Origin: Seison nebaliae | Lineage: Eukaryota; Rotifera; Pararotatoria; Seisonacea; Seisonidae | Direction of reading: 5' to 3' | DNA: 64,000 nt | Assembly: GCA_023231475.1 (NCBI GenBank) | Contig: JALJEE010001544.1 | Location: 100,219-164,218, forward strand | Shown here: positions 24,316 to 36,323 of the stretch, one piece after another | How positions within the stretch are numbered: position 1 is the first letter of the stretch | Layout: each line of letters starts with the position of its first letter | Translations under genes and position numbers: made by a program | Notes under the pieces: generated by a model | Told to the model about the DNA's origin: nothing | What the model saw: the letters and a program-made list of their open reading frames with translations, nothing else | The model's database searches: none

Positions 24316-27300
24316 TTATTCGACGGGAGGAGAGGTTAGGAGTTGAACAACTGTCCGACCATTTGTGTCCATGTTAACCGGTATTGTGGACGCTAAAAAT
24401 AGACGAGAAAAATTAAATTAAAAATAAACTTAATTAATTAACTTTGTAGTAAATGGTCATTTGCTTCGTTGGAATTAATATCTTCAAATTCTTCTTCATT
24501 TGCAGATAATCCATCAATTCCCTCATTCTCTACTTCTTTTAATTCTTGTGGAGTTGTTTTTTGAACCATTTGATTTTCGAATAATTCGTTAAGTTTCGTA
24601 GAAGTTGAAGCGACACCCCCTAATTCTTTCGACTCATCTATAGTTTTCGTCAATTCTTCTGCTTTTATTCCTCCAGCTAATGGTCTTTTTATTTCTTTTT
24701 TTATTTGCTCTTGTGCTTCTACTTGTTGTACTTGTTCTTGTTCTTGTTGTTCGTGTTCTATTTGTTCTTGTTGTTCTATTTGTTCTTGTTGTTGTTTTTG
24801 TTGATCCTTTATGTTAAATTCTTCTACTTGTTCTCTCGGTAATCTTTCAGATATCTGTTGATTTTCTGTTTCATCTATTTCTTCAACTGGTTCTTCTTCT
24901 GACGACATTTCTACATCTTCCACTGGCGATATGGATTCATCTGGTAACTTAATTTCTTCCACCTTAAATTCTTCTTCTTCTTCAATTTGATCTTGTTCGT
25001 TATCTGAATTTATTTCATTCGTATCTAATGATACAGTTTTGGAAACGGTTTCTTTTTGTGGTTGCTCAGAAATTGACACACCATCATCATAATCTGGTAT
25101 ATTATTCGAATTTAAATTATTCGTATATTCTCGGAATGAATTGATTGATTGTAGATCGATGTGATCCTTATATTCTTCTTCTGACATCATTCCATGATCA
25201 TTGTTATCGATTGATTCTGAATTGTCACTTGGATGCATTTCTATTTCATTTGGTTTCATCGAATCATATTGTTCATTCTCCTCCTCCATTGTGTCCATCA
25301 TTTCTGTAGTTTCAGGATTTCCTTCCGGTTGTTCCATTTCGGCAGTTTCTGCTGTAATAGTTGTCGTTTTTTCCGTTTTCAGTTCTTCCTTTTTCAGTTT
25401 CTTATTCAGTTGCTTCATTTTTCTCCTCAACATCTTCTTCCATTTTCTCTTTAAATTCCTTTTATTTTTTCGAAGTTTTCGTTTATTTCTCTTCTTTGAA
25501 TTGACTTTGAGAATGGGCAAAATTTTGATTTGGGGATTGGGTTCTACTATTTGAATTGGCTCAGGATTCATGGCAATTGGAACTTTTCCATTTTCCTCCA
25601 CCAATTTCCATTGCGGATGTTGTCTTGGATTCGTTAACAAATCCTCCAAATTATTCACGTTTTGCTGAACAGGTTTATAAGAAAAAGTTTCTGGATTGCT
25701 TCCCAATAATTGTTGTCGATTATCAATTTTATGATATTTTATTTCTCCCAAATTGTTCGGTATTTCATTATTGAGATCTCTTTTATATTGGATGTTATTT
25801 TGGGGAATATTTTCCAATACTCGAACACCACGTTGTGGTAGAAATTGGGGATTTGTTTCACCAATATTAGCTTTAACCACCGATTGCGAACCAGACGGTT
25901 GGAATTCCATTGGAACGATTTTTATATTCAATTTCTTCTGTTGTTCATCAGTGAAGAATTTGAGACCGGCCGTTTTTAATTTCGGATCAACAGCTATCTC
26001 CGGTTTTGGTTCCACTTGATCCTGCACCGACGGTTTTGGAGGCAACTTTTCTTCAATTTGTTTGATTGGAATACTTCGTCTTCGAGATCCATATCTTTCC
26101 CGTCGATCATTCCATCGATAATTCTGTTGTTCTTCTTCGAAAGGTGGTGGCGATTCCTCTCGTGCCATTAATTGAGTTATCTCTAAATCTTCTTGATCCG
26201 TTTCAGATTTAGCAATTGATTTGAATGATCTTTTCTCATATTTCCCGTCTTTATCCATCATTTCGATAGTCATCGTATTTTCGAAACTGATTCCATTTCT
26301 CTTCTTTAATTCTCCTAAAAATAAATTGTTAAGAATTTTAAATAAAAAATAATTATAAATTAATTTACCGTTCGATTTATATTTGACTGTTCCATATTCA
26401 TAACTTTCCTCTTGAATGACATCTAACGATTTTAAGCATGAACCCAAATTTCCTGGTAGCCAATTTCCATCAACATCACAAACTCGTTCTGATGGTTCAT
26501 CCATAATCAATCCGTTCTTGCATTGGTATGCGATAAATGATCCACTTCTGAACACTTCACCTTTATCAATAAGAGGGAAGAAGACTCGATGTTTCCTCGT
26601 TTCATATAAGTCTCTTCGAACTGGAGGAACAGTTCTACAAACCTACGATGTCCAAAAAAGAAAATTTCAATTCTAATTTATTATCTCAATAATTCAATAG
26701 ACACTACTTTTAAAGGAGGAGAAGTTGTTTTGACGAATTCCTCCATCTTATCTGCACTTGGTATATTGACGATGACATCCGATTTCTTCGTATTCAACCG
26801 ACTGGGAACCATATCTCCTTTCGGTATTGCCACTGTTTTATTCACATCCGATTTATCATAAATTAATGATCGTTTCGATTTCTTTTTACAAACTCGATTC
26901 TTTAATTCCTCCATTTGATCGTCCGATAATAATGATTGTAATTTCAACATTACTTTCTTCACACCTTCTTTACCTTTCTCTTTCAACACATCGATCAAAA
27001 GAAACCATTAAGAAATATCAGAAAACTTTTCAATTTATCCTTCTTCGATCCACCTTCCGTCGTACTTGCTGCTGTTGTTGAACTTCCTGTACTTTCACCA
27101 TCACCATCACCACCGTCTCCTTCCGTCGTACTAGAAGTTGATGGTTCAGCTGCTCTTTGTTCCGCTTTCTTATTCTCCCCTAAAAAATAATTGTTAAAAT
27201 ATAAATATTTAAATAAATTGAACCTCCATCAGCTAATTTTCTCCAATACAACACCGAATGTTTACGATCACACACGTCCCATGCACGATCTTTATCGAAA

Positions 27301-27537
27301 TTATCAGTCAAAGAACACCAAACGTCATCGGCAGTTTTCTGATATGCCAATTTGTTTGCATCAAATGGAATACATTTTCTATATTTTTTCCCTTCGAACT
27401 TAAAAGGAAATACACAATCATCCGACGGTTTCGCTATCGACACAAAAAGTAAATGAAATTACTAAAAATTCATGAAAAAAGAAACCACATTGCAATACGG
27501 TAGGTAGTGCGAAAATTAAGAAAAATAATTTCCACAT
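24316..27537 (-). CDS. Secreted fibronectin-II/Sushi protein with acidic tail, 969 aa
   Basis: Seven exons with consistent phases: 27537-27486, 27433-27224, 27179-27027, 26979-26708, 26642-26369, 26314-24443 and 24392-24316. The signal peptide is MWKLFFLIFALPTVLQC. A fibronectin type II domain follows (CVFPFKFEGKKYRKC, WCSLTDNF, RAWDVC), then a Ser/Thr/Gly-rich linker and a basic coiled segment. Next comes a Sushi/CCP domain (residues about 235-300: YQCKNGLI, RVCDVDGNW, LGSC). The last 600 residues are disordered, Gln/Glu-rich, with many acidic repeats. Fibronectin-II modules bind collagen or gelatin and Sushi modules bind proteins, so an extracellular-matrix or coat role is inferred. I do not know this exact architecture. 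An upstream TATA box lies at 27579-27585. Confidence 0.8.
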
Positions 27538-27578
27538 TTATATTCCACTTCGCTACTCTTCATCTAACGCTATCTCTC

Positions 27579-27585
27579 TTTTATA
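27579..27585 (-). promoter_or_regulatory. TATA box of the fibronectin-II/Sushi gene
   Basis: GATATAAAAGAG on the minus strand places TATAAAA about 42-48 bp upstream of the start codon. It is a strong match to the TATA consensus with G/C flanks, unlike the background. Confidence 0.45.
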
Positions 27586-27763
27586 TCACCAATTCAATTG
27601 TCAATGAACTTAAGTTATTTCATAAAAATAAAATTACTTCTCTCAAATGTCATCAATTTTCTTTCAATTCTCACGTATTATGATGAAAGTTTTTATAATT
27701 TTATGACTTTAAAGAAAAAGTAGAAAATTGTATTAATGTAAAAGAATTTATATAATAAAATCT

Positions 27764-30186
27764 TCATTTTTCTGGTGTCTTCTCTTCCTCCTCCTCCTCC
27801 AAACTTTCCTCTACAACATCGAGAGCAAATTCTACTTGAAATTGTTCGTTATCTTCAATTCGATCGTTACGTGAAGGATTGGGTAACAAGGGAGCACACA
27901 CTTGTCGAATATATTCTAATGTTCCTGTCATTTTCTCGGAAACTGTTTCGAATTTGAAAATGTCATCAATCTCTTCAAACAAACAATAATCAGAAAGTTC
28001 TTCATCTTTTATCAGTTCAGGCAATTTATCGGAAATTTCAAATGCCAATAATTCCCTTAAACTGGCACGACATAAATGTTTCAATTTCGGACAACGAGTA
28101 TTACGAAATAAGAGAATTTTCCTGTAAAAATCGAAGTAAGTCGATGCGCATTGACTGAGACCTAAGTTGAAAATTTCATGAACATTCTCAAATGGCATCA
28201 AATTTTCGAACGGTTCGAAATTCCATCGAACGATTTGATACAAAGTTACCAATAGAATTAAATTCACTGAATCTTCACTAATTGTTTCGTTACAATAGAA
28301 TTTCAAAAATCTTTCTGTGTTAATTTCAGCGATATTTTGAAGGAAATGAAGAATGATTCCGAAATTATTTATTCGAAGTAACGTCCGTTCTCCCAATTGT
28401 TCGAAACGGAGTTTTATTTCATAGAATGTTTCGAGTAATAATTTCGCTCGTTCAATCATTTTCAAATCATAATTACAATCCACTTTCGGTAGAGGTTTAT
28501 GGAAAATGTTTTCAATTCGGTGAGTATGGAATGTAGTCATTTTGACGGATTTGTTACTATTTGGAATATCATCATTTCGATAATATTTAAATTTGACAAA
28601 AATCTCTTGGAATATCCGATGAGCCATATCTCTCAACTCCTGATCACCTTCGATGATGGTGAAAATGATAAAATCGTAAAAATCATCAAATTCACCATCT
28701 CCATCCATTACCATCATTCGCCATTGGGCTGATGGAATTAATGAGAATAAGAGTTTAATCGATGTAAATATTTCGATGTTGGAAACTAAGGGACCTCGAT
28801 AATTTAATGCGCTACACATCGCCAAATTGAGAGGTGTTTTCTTAGTATTTGTCGTCGCCCAAATATTTCCACCTGCATCGATGATTTTATTGATCGTATC
28901 ATATTTCAATGTTAAAGCAGCGTAATGTAAGACGGACATACCATAAACATCAGTAGTATTAACATCAGAAAAACCTTGGAGAAGTAGATTGAGGATGGGA
29001 AGACTGGGACAATCTAATCGATAAATTATCGAATAAATTAATGGAGTTCGTTGGAATTTATCAAACGTGTTCACTTGAGCGTCATTTGATATTAGTAAAT
29101 TGACAGTTTCCAATGAAGCAAACGCAGCTGCCGCATGTAATGCTGTAGTATCGTAATGTCCACCATGTTTATTAATATCGATATTGTAATGAGCTACAAG
29201 TGTTTTGATAATTCCGAAATGATTATTGAAAGTGGCATAATACAATGGCGTGTTAGACGCTCCGTTCATGAAATTCACATCGATTTTAGGTATCTGAAGA
29301 AGAAAATGATCAATTTGAAAATAATCGAGTAAACTGATAAAATTGTCTGTAGTTCTTCCAATCTCTTCTCTCTCACTGTCGTTCTTAACGGTTCCCATGT
29401 ACTGTCCATGTATTCGATCGTGTCCTCATCCGTCGGTAATGTGGTAGTTGCGGCAAAATCTTCCAATAATTCCGGTTTTATTCGCTTAATATAATCGTCA
29501 TCTACAAACTCTTCATCGACGAACGGAAGACAATTTGCAAATTCTTTCGCTATTTCCGCATTTTTCGCAAACTGATATGGAACGCCACCTGACAATGCTA
29601 AAGATCGTAATACTCTAAAAAAAAAGGAAATTAATTTTTCAATTTCAACAAATTCTTTATCATTTGAAATTTCTTTTACACAAATTCCATTAAATTTCCA
29701 TAATTAATTAAAAATTTTCCATTAAATTATTTTTTATTTGATATTTCCCTCAATTTCTTTCCCACAAAATTGTTTTTGATTTCTTTATCGTTTTATGATT
29801 ATGTTTATTAATAAGTTACTTTCGATTGTGTCAATATTACACAAGCTCAGATAATTTTTTATATTTATCATATGATGGAGATTGGATAAAGAATTCAATT
29901 TAAATGAGAAGCACAAAATAGTGAAGATAAGTGGAGGAAACCGCATGGTAATGGATGGGGACGCCGAAAATTATATAAACGACGTTAGTTCACTTCTCAC
30001 TCAATGTAGTTAAACTAACATCTTATTGGGTTGTAATCGATATTCGTAACTTTGATGTTTCTTTTTTGTCATTCCTGCTGGTTTGGTGAAAACCATACAT
30101 TTTGCCATCCCTTCTGGATTCCATAATTGGTTAATTGCCGGATGATTATTCTTCGTGTATAACGTATCGATTTGAGAACGTATCAT
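27764..30186 (-). CDS. Ankyrin-repeat SOCS-box protein (ASB-like), 658 aa
   Basis: Three exons (30186-30020, 29614-29335 and 29293-27764) join in phase to 658 aa. Ankyrin repeats occupy about residues 150-330: NTPLYYATFNNHFGIIKTLV, TALHAAAAFASLETVNLLIS, RTPLIYSIIYR and GMSVLHYAALTLKYDTINKI. Near the C-terminus CPKLKHLCRASLRELL...LPELIKDEELSDYCLF fits a SOCS box, which recruits elongin B/C and cullin 5. The protein is therefore likely a substrate receptor of an E3 ubiquitin ligase. The first exon (58 codons, ATG at 30186) is a weaker prediction: its 405-nt intron is long for this region, but it has a GTTAGT donor and keeps frame. Its start faces the divergent PBDC1 gene only 67 bp away. Confidence 0.75.
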
Positions 30187-30252
30187 TGTTTAAAATAAAT
30201 GAATAAAAATTTCCTTTCAATTCATCATTCATTTGTACACTTTTATCGTTAG

Positions 30253-30779
30253 CCCAATATCGAAATTCAATGGGCAATGGAAGCTGGTCGACGAGCAGAA
30301 GCTCATTACAAAGTTCTTTTTCTATTCTACTATTTTATTTCATATCCTCTCCTCAGTTGTTAGAACGATGTGGTGGAAAGAATTTAAATCTGACAATGTA
30401 TGACGATCAAATTTATCAGAAATTTCGTGAGGATTTCCCCGATTTTCACGTCAAGAACATTGACGAGAAAGAATTAAAATCAGCTGCTGCCAAAGAAGTT
30501 TCTTTCTATTTTGTTAGAAGAAATTTTTAAATTTTCAAATTTTTAGAAATGGAGAGAGTTTTGTATGGAATTCAAGGAAATGAAAGATTATAATGTGGGG
30601 ACATTGATTAGATTATCGTGTGAGAAAGATTATTCACCGGATAATTCCATCATAGGTTAATTAATCTTCTACATTTTTAGAAATATTTTCTTCATTCTAC
30701 AGTTGTCCGAATACAATTTTTAGCGATCGAAATTGCAAGAAATCGAGAAGGAATTAATCTTCCATTATTAAAAGAATAA
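30253..30779 (+). CDS. PBDC1: PBDC1 family protein
   Basis: Exons 30253-30312, 30357-30497, 30547-30655 and 30703-30779 match the small conserved eukaryotic protein PBDC1: IQWAMEAGRRAEAHYK, YDDQIYQKFREDFPDF, ELKSAAAKEKWREFCMEF and RIQFLAIEIARNREG. Its human relative has a longer, low-complexity C-terminal tail that is absent here. The 5' end is unclear. A TTTATCGTTAG acceptor directly precedes the first clear exon, so either a short first exon or a trans-spliced leader lies upstream, or translation starts at the Met at 30277. All three internal donors read GTT. The family has been linked to assembly or chaperoning roles, but its function is not well known to me. Confidence 0.9.
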
Positions 30780-32616
30780 ACATTTTTATTTTTCATAAAA
30801 ATTGTTATTTAATAAATTTTTTAAAATTCCTGATCATAAGAAATTCTAATTATATAACAAAATGTAAATTACAAGAAAAGGATAATAAGAAAATTTAAAA
30901 TAAAAATTGTGAAAAATTCAAAATTAGGAAAAACTTTAAAAAAACTGGTTGATGATAGAATGAATATGATATTATTAAGATTTTCGTGGAATTAAATGGT
31001 TTGATTCCATTGAGATGTTTGATGAATCATTAAGTTGAAGATGATTTGACAAACATTGGGATGATGTACATGACGATGATAATGTTTTAGTGAACTTAAA
31101 TGGATTATTGATGATATTCGGATAAAAGTGAATGGAATTGTCATGTGAGAAGGAGAAATGGAGATTGTTGATATATGAATAGTTGTCTATTTGCAGTTTC
31201 TCGCAATCAGTTATCGCAAAGCAATTAGTCAATTTAGTCAATTAACTCAAACTCGATTATTTCATTAATAATTGAATGGATCTATCTAGAGATAGATGGT
31301 AGTACTATTAAGAAATTAGGTGTGTGTGTGTGGGGCAGGCAAATTGATTAGATGTAATGAAAATGGGATTATATTTTGATTGTTTGCACGGTGGGACGGC
31401 ATGAATGGAATAAAAAGAAAGATTTTATTCGTTGAAATAACATGAGAGATGATTGATTCTTCGAGAGAATTTACAGTTTTCCTTATGAATTGTTTATCTT
31501 CTTCGGTTTAGTCTAAAATTAGTCGTAGTAACTTGGCTGTTTGGAGCGATATTGTTTGCTTAACTAATTCAGCAATGGCAGATGATGAAAAAGGAATGAC
31601 GAAGTAAGCGCAAGTGAATGAGTTTATTCACATAAGTTAACTGTAAATTGAAGAGTGACGAAACATTCGATCACAGATGAAATAATGATGTTGATAATTA
31701 ATGTGACAAATTCTACGGCAATTTCTATCTTTCTTCGTCTTTTCATTTATGATTTCGGGAGAAGAATTCTCCTAATGATTAAATTGGATGGAATGAAACG
31801 AGCCGACATTCATGTCAATTCGTCTCAACCATCGAGAAGTTCATATAAATTCGTTTTATATCGTAAATTGAAGTCACTCGCTAGTTAAACTTTACTTTCA
31901 CAAAAAATTAATGTTAGGTTAAGAAATCGTTTTTACGGTTTCCGTTTCTCTTCACAAACTGTACATAGTATCATTAGAATAAGGGTGGAAAATAAGATAA
32001 TTCGAAATGTGGAAATATGATGGTACCGGTGCAGGTTATTGTTAGTGGAAAGTTGTTTAGAAGAATGGACTAGACTAATTAACTACTAATACGATTACAA
32101 AGGAATAATAATATAGTGGAGTGAAGGAGGGAGATGAAGAGGCCAGAAGAAGAGAATAAGAGTTCAATCACAGCATGTGGTGGATGTTTGGATAATAGAT
32201 ATATGGATATGTCATCAAATGTTCGAAAGAGATATGCGCGATTAGCATGATTGACATCAGTCGGAGAAGTTGATACAGCGCTCACTTCTATTGTCTCAAG
32301 CGAACAATTGTGTACAAAAGGTGAGATGGTTGTGAGTCGAGAGAGGCAAACAATTATGATTGTGTATTACCAGAAGAGAATGTTGATTGTTTTCACACTT
32401 CTACTCCCTCCTCCTCACCACAAAGCCCAACTGAAGTGAGATCGTTGAGCCGATTGGCAAATTCTTTTATCTGACTATTATCTGATTTGTCTTATAAATA
32501 TAAAGATTCCTCCCATTTCTCAACCATTCACTTCTCATTTTATTCTAATTCTATTTCCAATACAGATTCATATAATCTTTTTCATCTTTCTACTTAGTCC
32601 TGATAATCCACTAAAA
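30780..32616. other. Intergenic, probable regulatory region of the nuclear receptor
   Basis: About 1.8 kb, large for this window. It holds a short TG run near 31320 and a TATA-like TTATAAATATAAAG about 120 bp upstream of the nuclear receptor start (near 32494). The minus-strand frame at 30975-31241 is Ser/Asn-rich and unsupported. Confidence 0.5.
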
Positions 32617-34235
32617 ATGATTACGGAAAATTTCAATTTGAATGATATTATTCTCCAACAAAACCGTTCAAATCTCATGCAGCAATCGCGTCGTGGTAGA
32701 TACAACGGAAGTCATCATGTCAAAAGTCGATCGAATAACTTACTAAAAGAAATTTCACTTTGTCTCGTTTGCGGCGATCGTGCTAGTGGCAAACATTATG
32801 GTGTGATGAGTTGTGACGGTTGTCGAGGATTCTTCAAACGTTCAGTAAGGTTAAAAGATTTTGAAGTTAAAATATATTCATAATTAATTCTTTATTTAGA
32901 CGAAGTGTTGATTATGAATGTAAAGAGAATAATCAATGTATTGTCGATGTTAGTCGTCGGAATCAATGTCAAGCGTGTCGTTACAGGAAATGTCTCTCCG
33001 TCTCTATGAATAAAGATGGTTAATTTTTAAGAATTTTTTTTAAATTTCAAATTATTTTTTAGCTGTTCAACATGAACGTTTACCCAAAACATCATCGAAT
33101 ACCACAAATTCCAATAGTAACGGTAAAAAAAAGACGAAAACGGAAATTATTAATAATGCTGATCATTATCGACAACAATTATTGAAAGAACAATTGAAGA
33201 ATACTCAGTCGTTACAACAACATTATTTGAATGGAGTTGGACATCCCATGATGTATAATTCTTTCGAAGTTAATCAACGAATAAAAAAGTTGGGGAATGT
33301 TCCACCGCCGTCATATTCGTCGACGCCGCAAAAGAACGAACCAATGAAATCGATTGATAATCAATCGGAAATGAAGAAAGAAGATGTTTTGAAATATCTG
33401 AAGAATATCGTGCTCTTGAAAGCTTTCATTAATCAGAATCGTTCCAGCGAAGAATCGAATGGTGAAGATGATGATCAAAAACCATCAATTTCACCATCAT
33501 CCGACGAAAACTCCACGAATTCACCTCCAATCAATAATAAATCATTCAATATCGATTCTTTAGTATCGATGAAAAATAAAAATAAAAAACGACGTCATTC
33601 ATCCAACTTATCCTCATCCAGTTCCATTTCATCTACTTCGAGTGAAGAAGGATCGAAACGAATGAAAATCATCACACAATTTAATTCCAACATATCCAAC
33701 GACGTCCCAAAACTTGACTCAATTGATGTAAACGGTTATTTTCCAGAATTATCTTTTTTTATTCTATAATTTTTTCTTTCAAATTTTTAGATAGTGGAAT
33801 TCAAACGGAAATTAAACGTTCGATCAATTCTCATTCATATCAGATATTTCTCCACGAAATCTTAAGTGAAATTAACGACAACTATCAAATTCCAATTTCA
33901 CCTACAGAAATTTCAATAAAAATACAGAATCTTCTACATGTCATTTATCAAACGAAATCGTCTGAATTACTTTCATCATCAAACGAAAAAATTAATCTCC
34001 TATCACAACTCGTTCGAGAACAGAATGATCAAAATCAATTTTTGAGAAACTTATCGATCATTCTAATTATTTCCAATATTCAAATTGGTTAGTTTCTATC
34101 ATTGTTATTAGAAATTTTAAATTTAATTTTCTTTCAGAAGATCAATTGAAAAAGAGAATTCTACAAGATTTGTGCGAGAAGAATAACGGACATCTTCCCC
34201 TCTATCTTCAATCACTCTGCATTCTCCAATGTTGA
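32617..34235 (+). CDS. Nuclear receptor, NR2E-like DNA-binding domain, 472 aa
   Basis: Five exons (32617-32849, 32900-33018, 33063-33734, 33791-34087 and 34138-34235) join in phase. The DNA-binding domain (about residues 45-115) has both zinc modules: [30 protein letters not shown], then [34 protein letters not shown] directly after is typical of the NR2E group (tailless, PNR, Hr83). The P-box CDGCRG is like insect NR2E members rather than RXR. A long Asn/Ser-rich hinge follows. The last 130 residues are helical but I cannot match them to a standard ligand-binding domain, so that domain is very diverged or reduced. The gene converges on TBC1D13, with stop codons 138 bp apart. Confidence 0.88.
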
Positions 34236-34372
34236 ATTTTAATTAAGAACAAAAATTTTCTATTTATTTCTCCAATTTATTTCGATATAAAACTTTATAA
34301 AAACAATAAAATTTTAATATATTCAATTCCGTCTCTTCCTTCGTTTATACATGGCCAGAGAATCATAAATTA

Positions 34373-36323
34373 TTATTTGGAGATCTTCTCCGGAAATATC
34401 TTTAAAGTTCTGAAGGAATTGTAAAGATCAAATATGAAAATGGAAAATTGTGGAACTTGGAGAGACTTCAAGTTATTAGCAAAGTCATTTTCTTTCAATT
34501 CTTTTCCACGATGTCTACGAAGATAATGAAGAAGTATTATTAGAACATAATATTAACTTGATCATTCCAACACATAAACAAATGAGTAATTGTCGAAGTT
34601 GATTGTTGGGTATAAATGCAAATAATAAATCCCAAATCCTTAAGATTTCAGGTAGATTAAATTCTTGTGCTCCCAATAAAAGTATCCATCGGAATGCGAA
34701 AAATTGCGATTTCAACATTTGTGTCGATAGGATGTTGGAAAGTTCATGTTGTTCTTCGAATAAAATCTGTTCCATTTCAGTCATACTACTACGAATACCA
34801 CCACAGACATTATCCATATTCTCGTCGAAGTTCTCTCGAATAATCGTCATGAGTTTGACAAAACACCAAAACGAATCTGGTTCAGCGAACTCTTTTTCTC
34901 ATAAAAGAATTTTGTTAAATTCGAATGAAAAAAAACTTTTAGAATCTTTGTCTTTCGATGTCGCCATGACGTAATAGATCGGTCCTAAAATTTCATTCAT
35001 TCCCTTGAAGAAATTCCAATTTAATTTTCTTAACAAAATTTCGAACAAACTAAACTTGAACATATCCGGTATGTAGAGACGAATAAATGAAAAGAATTCT
35101 CTCAACCACTTCCCAATGTGCCTCATCTCCATTCATAAAACGACAATAATCGATATCGTCATCCAAATCGTTCGAATTCTGATTTGGAATGAAATTATTC
35201 TAAAACATTTGTTGAGTTTTGAAAAAAGTTGTAAAAAAAATTTTTGAGTTTCCAAAAGTTCGCCAAAAATTATTTTCAGTTTTAAAATAATTGCCAAAAT
35301 TTGGTTTGAATTTGTAAAAAATTTTTAAAATTATTTTTGATTTTTTAAAAAAATTCCAAAATTTTTTTTTGAGTTTTGAAAAAATAAGAAAAAAATTTCA
35401 AGTTTTGAATAAATTGAAGAAAAAATTCGGGAACTTTTAATAATCCTGAACGGTCTCGTTTCCTTTCGATCGTTTCAGCTTTACCGGCTGCTATTCTCCC
35501 ACTTAACTGAATGAGATGAGTGGAAATGTTCTCATCTGGATAAATGTCGTCCAAGAGAACTGTCAACGGGAATTCTGTTTGTTTCTGGAAGAAGGAGAAC
35601 TCTGGAAATAATCGTCTGGTATCGATATCGATTTGTTGAAGAGTTTGATTGTCATCGAAATATTTGTTCCATTTACTCGTTGGTTGATTATTGAGTGGCT
35701 GGAATGAAGGAATGAAGAAGAATAATGTAACAAGGAGAACATGATCAGTTTTATGTTGATAAACATCGGAAATTTTTAAAGTTTCTTTTGCAAAATCGAA
35801 ATATAATTTTCTTTTTCGATTTAATGTTTCTTCCCATTTGTCATGTTCGATGGGTAATAATCCGAAGAGTAACTGACAAATAATTGTGAGAATAAAACAA
35901 ATTGGAATTTAATTGATGAAAACTTTCCAAATGTAATGACGTTGATCCATTTCGTCGTTACATCCTTAAAAAGTTTTAAAGAATTTTCTTTAGTTTATTT
36001 AACTTCAATTTAAAAAAAAGTTTACCTGCGATGGAATATTGTTGAACTTTCTCTAAATCGATTTGATTGTCTTCCTTCACTAATTCTTCACATTTGAGAT
36101 GTTTATAAGAATAATTAATTAAATTGTCAGGAATGGAGTTCTGATGATTTTTTTCGTGATTTGATGAAAAAGATGTGGATCGATTAGGACGTCGATTTTT
36201 TTTGGAGGAGGAGATGTTGGTAGAGGAAGAGATGGAAATGGAATGGACGAAAGGAATATGTTGACGATAAATTTTTTTTGTTCGATCGGACAACGTATTC
36301 AATTTCGATTCAATCTTCTTCAT
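34373..36323 (-). CDS. TBC1D13: TBC1D13-like Rab GTPase-activating protein
   Basis: A multi-exon TBC-domain gene. Diagnostic stretches: KWNKYFDDNQTLQQIDIDTR, RLFPEFSFFQ, DEAHWEVVERILFIYSSL, GMNEILGPIYYVMATS, QFFAFRWILLLGAQEF and LPEILRIWDLLFAF. These follow human TBC1D13 in order, including the HWEVVERILF block, which favours this member over other TBC proteins. The first exon (36323 leftwards) is Ser-rich. The arginine-finger and glutamine motifs of the TBC catalytic site were not both located, because two exon joins around 34860-35140 are only approximate. Human TBC1D13 acts on Rab35. Donors include GTTTTC, GTTCCC and GTTAAT, and one GTAAAC. Confidence 0.88.
35200..35434 (-). repeat. Repeat-filled intron of TBC1D13
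   Basis: A 235-nt intron between RDRSGLLK and NNFIPNQ. It is built from roughly six degenerate units like TTTGAGTTTTGAAAAAA, in contrast to the 40-60 nt introns elsewhere in the gene. Confidence 0.6.

Noticed and set aside
30235-30252. An 18-nt intron giving PBDC1 a 12-residue extra N-terminus
   Set aside because: It keeps frame, but 18 nt is well below the shortest intron otherwise required here (32 nt), so I left the 5' end open.
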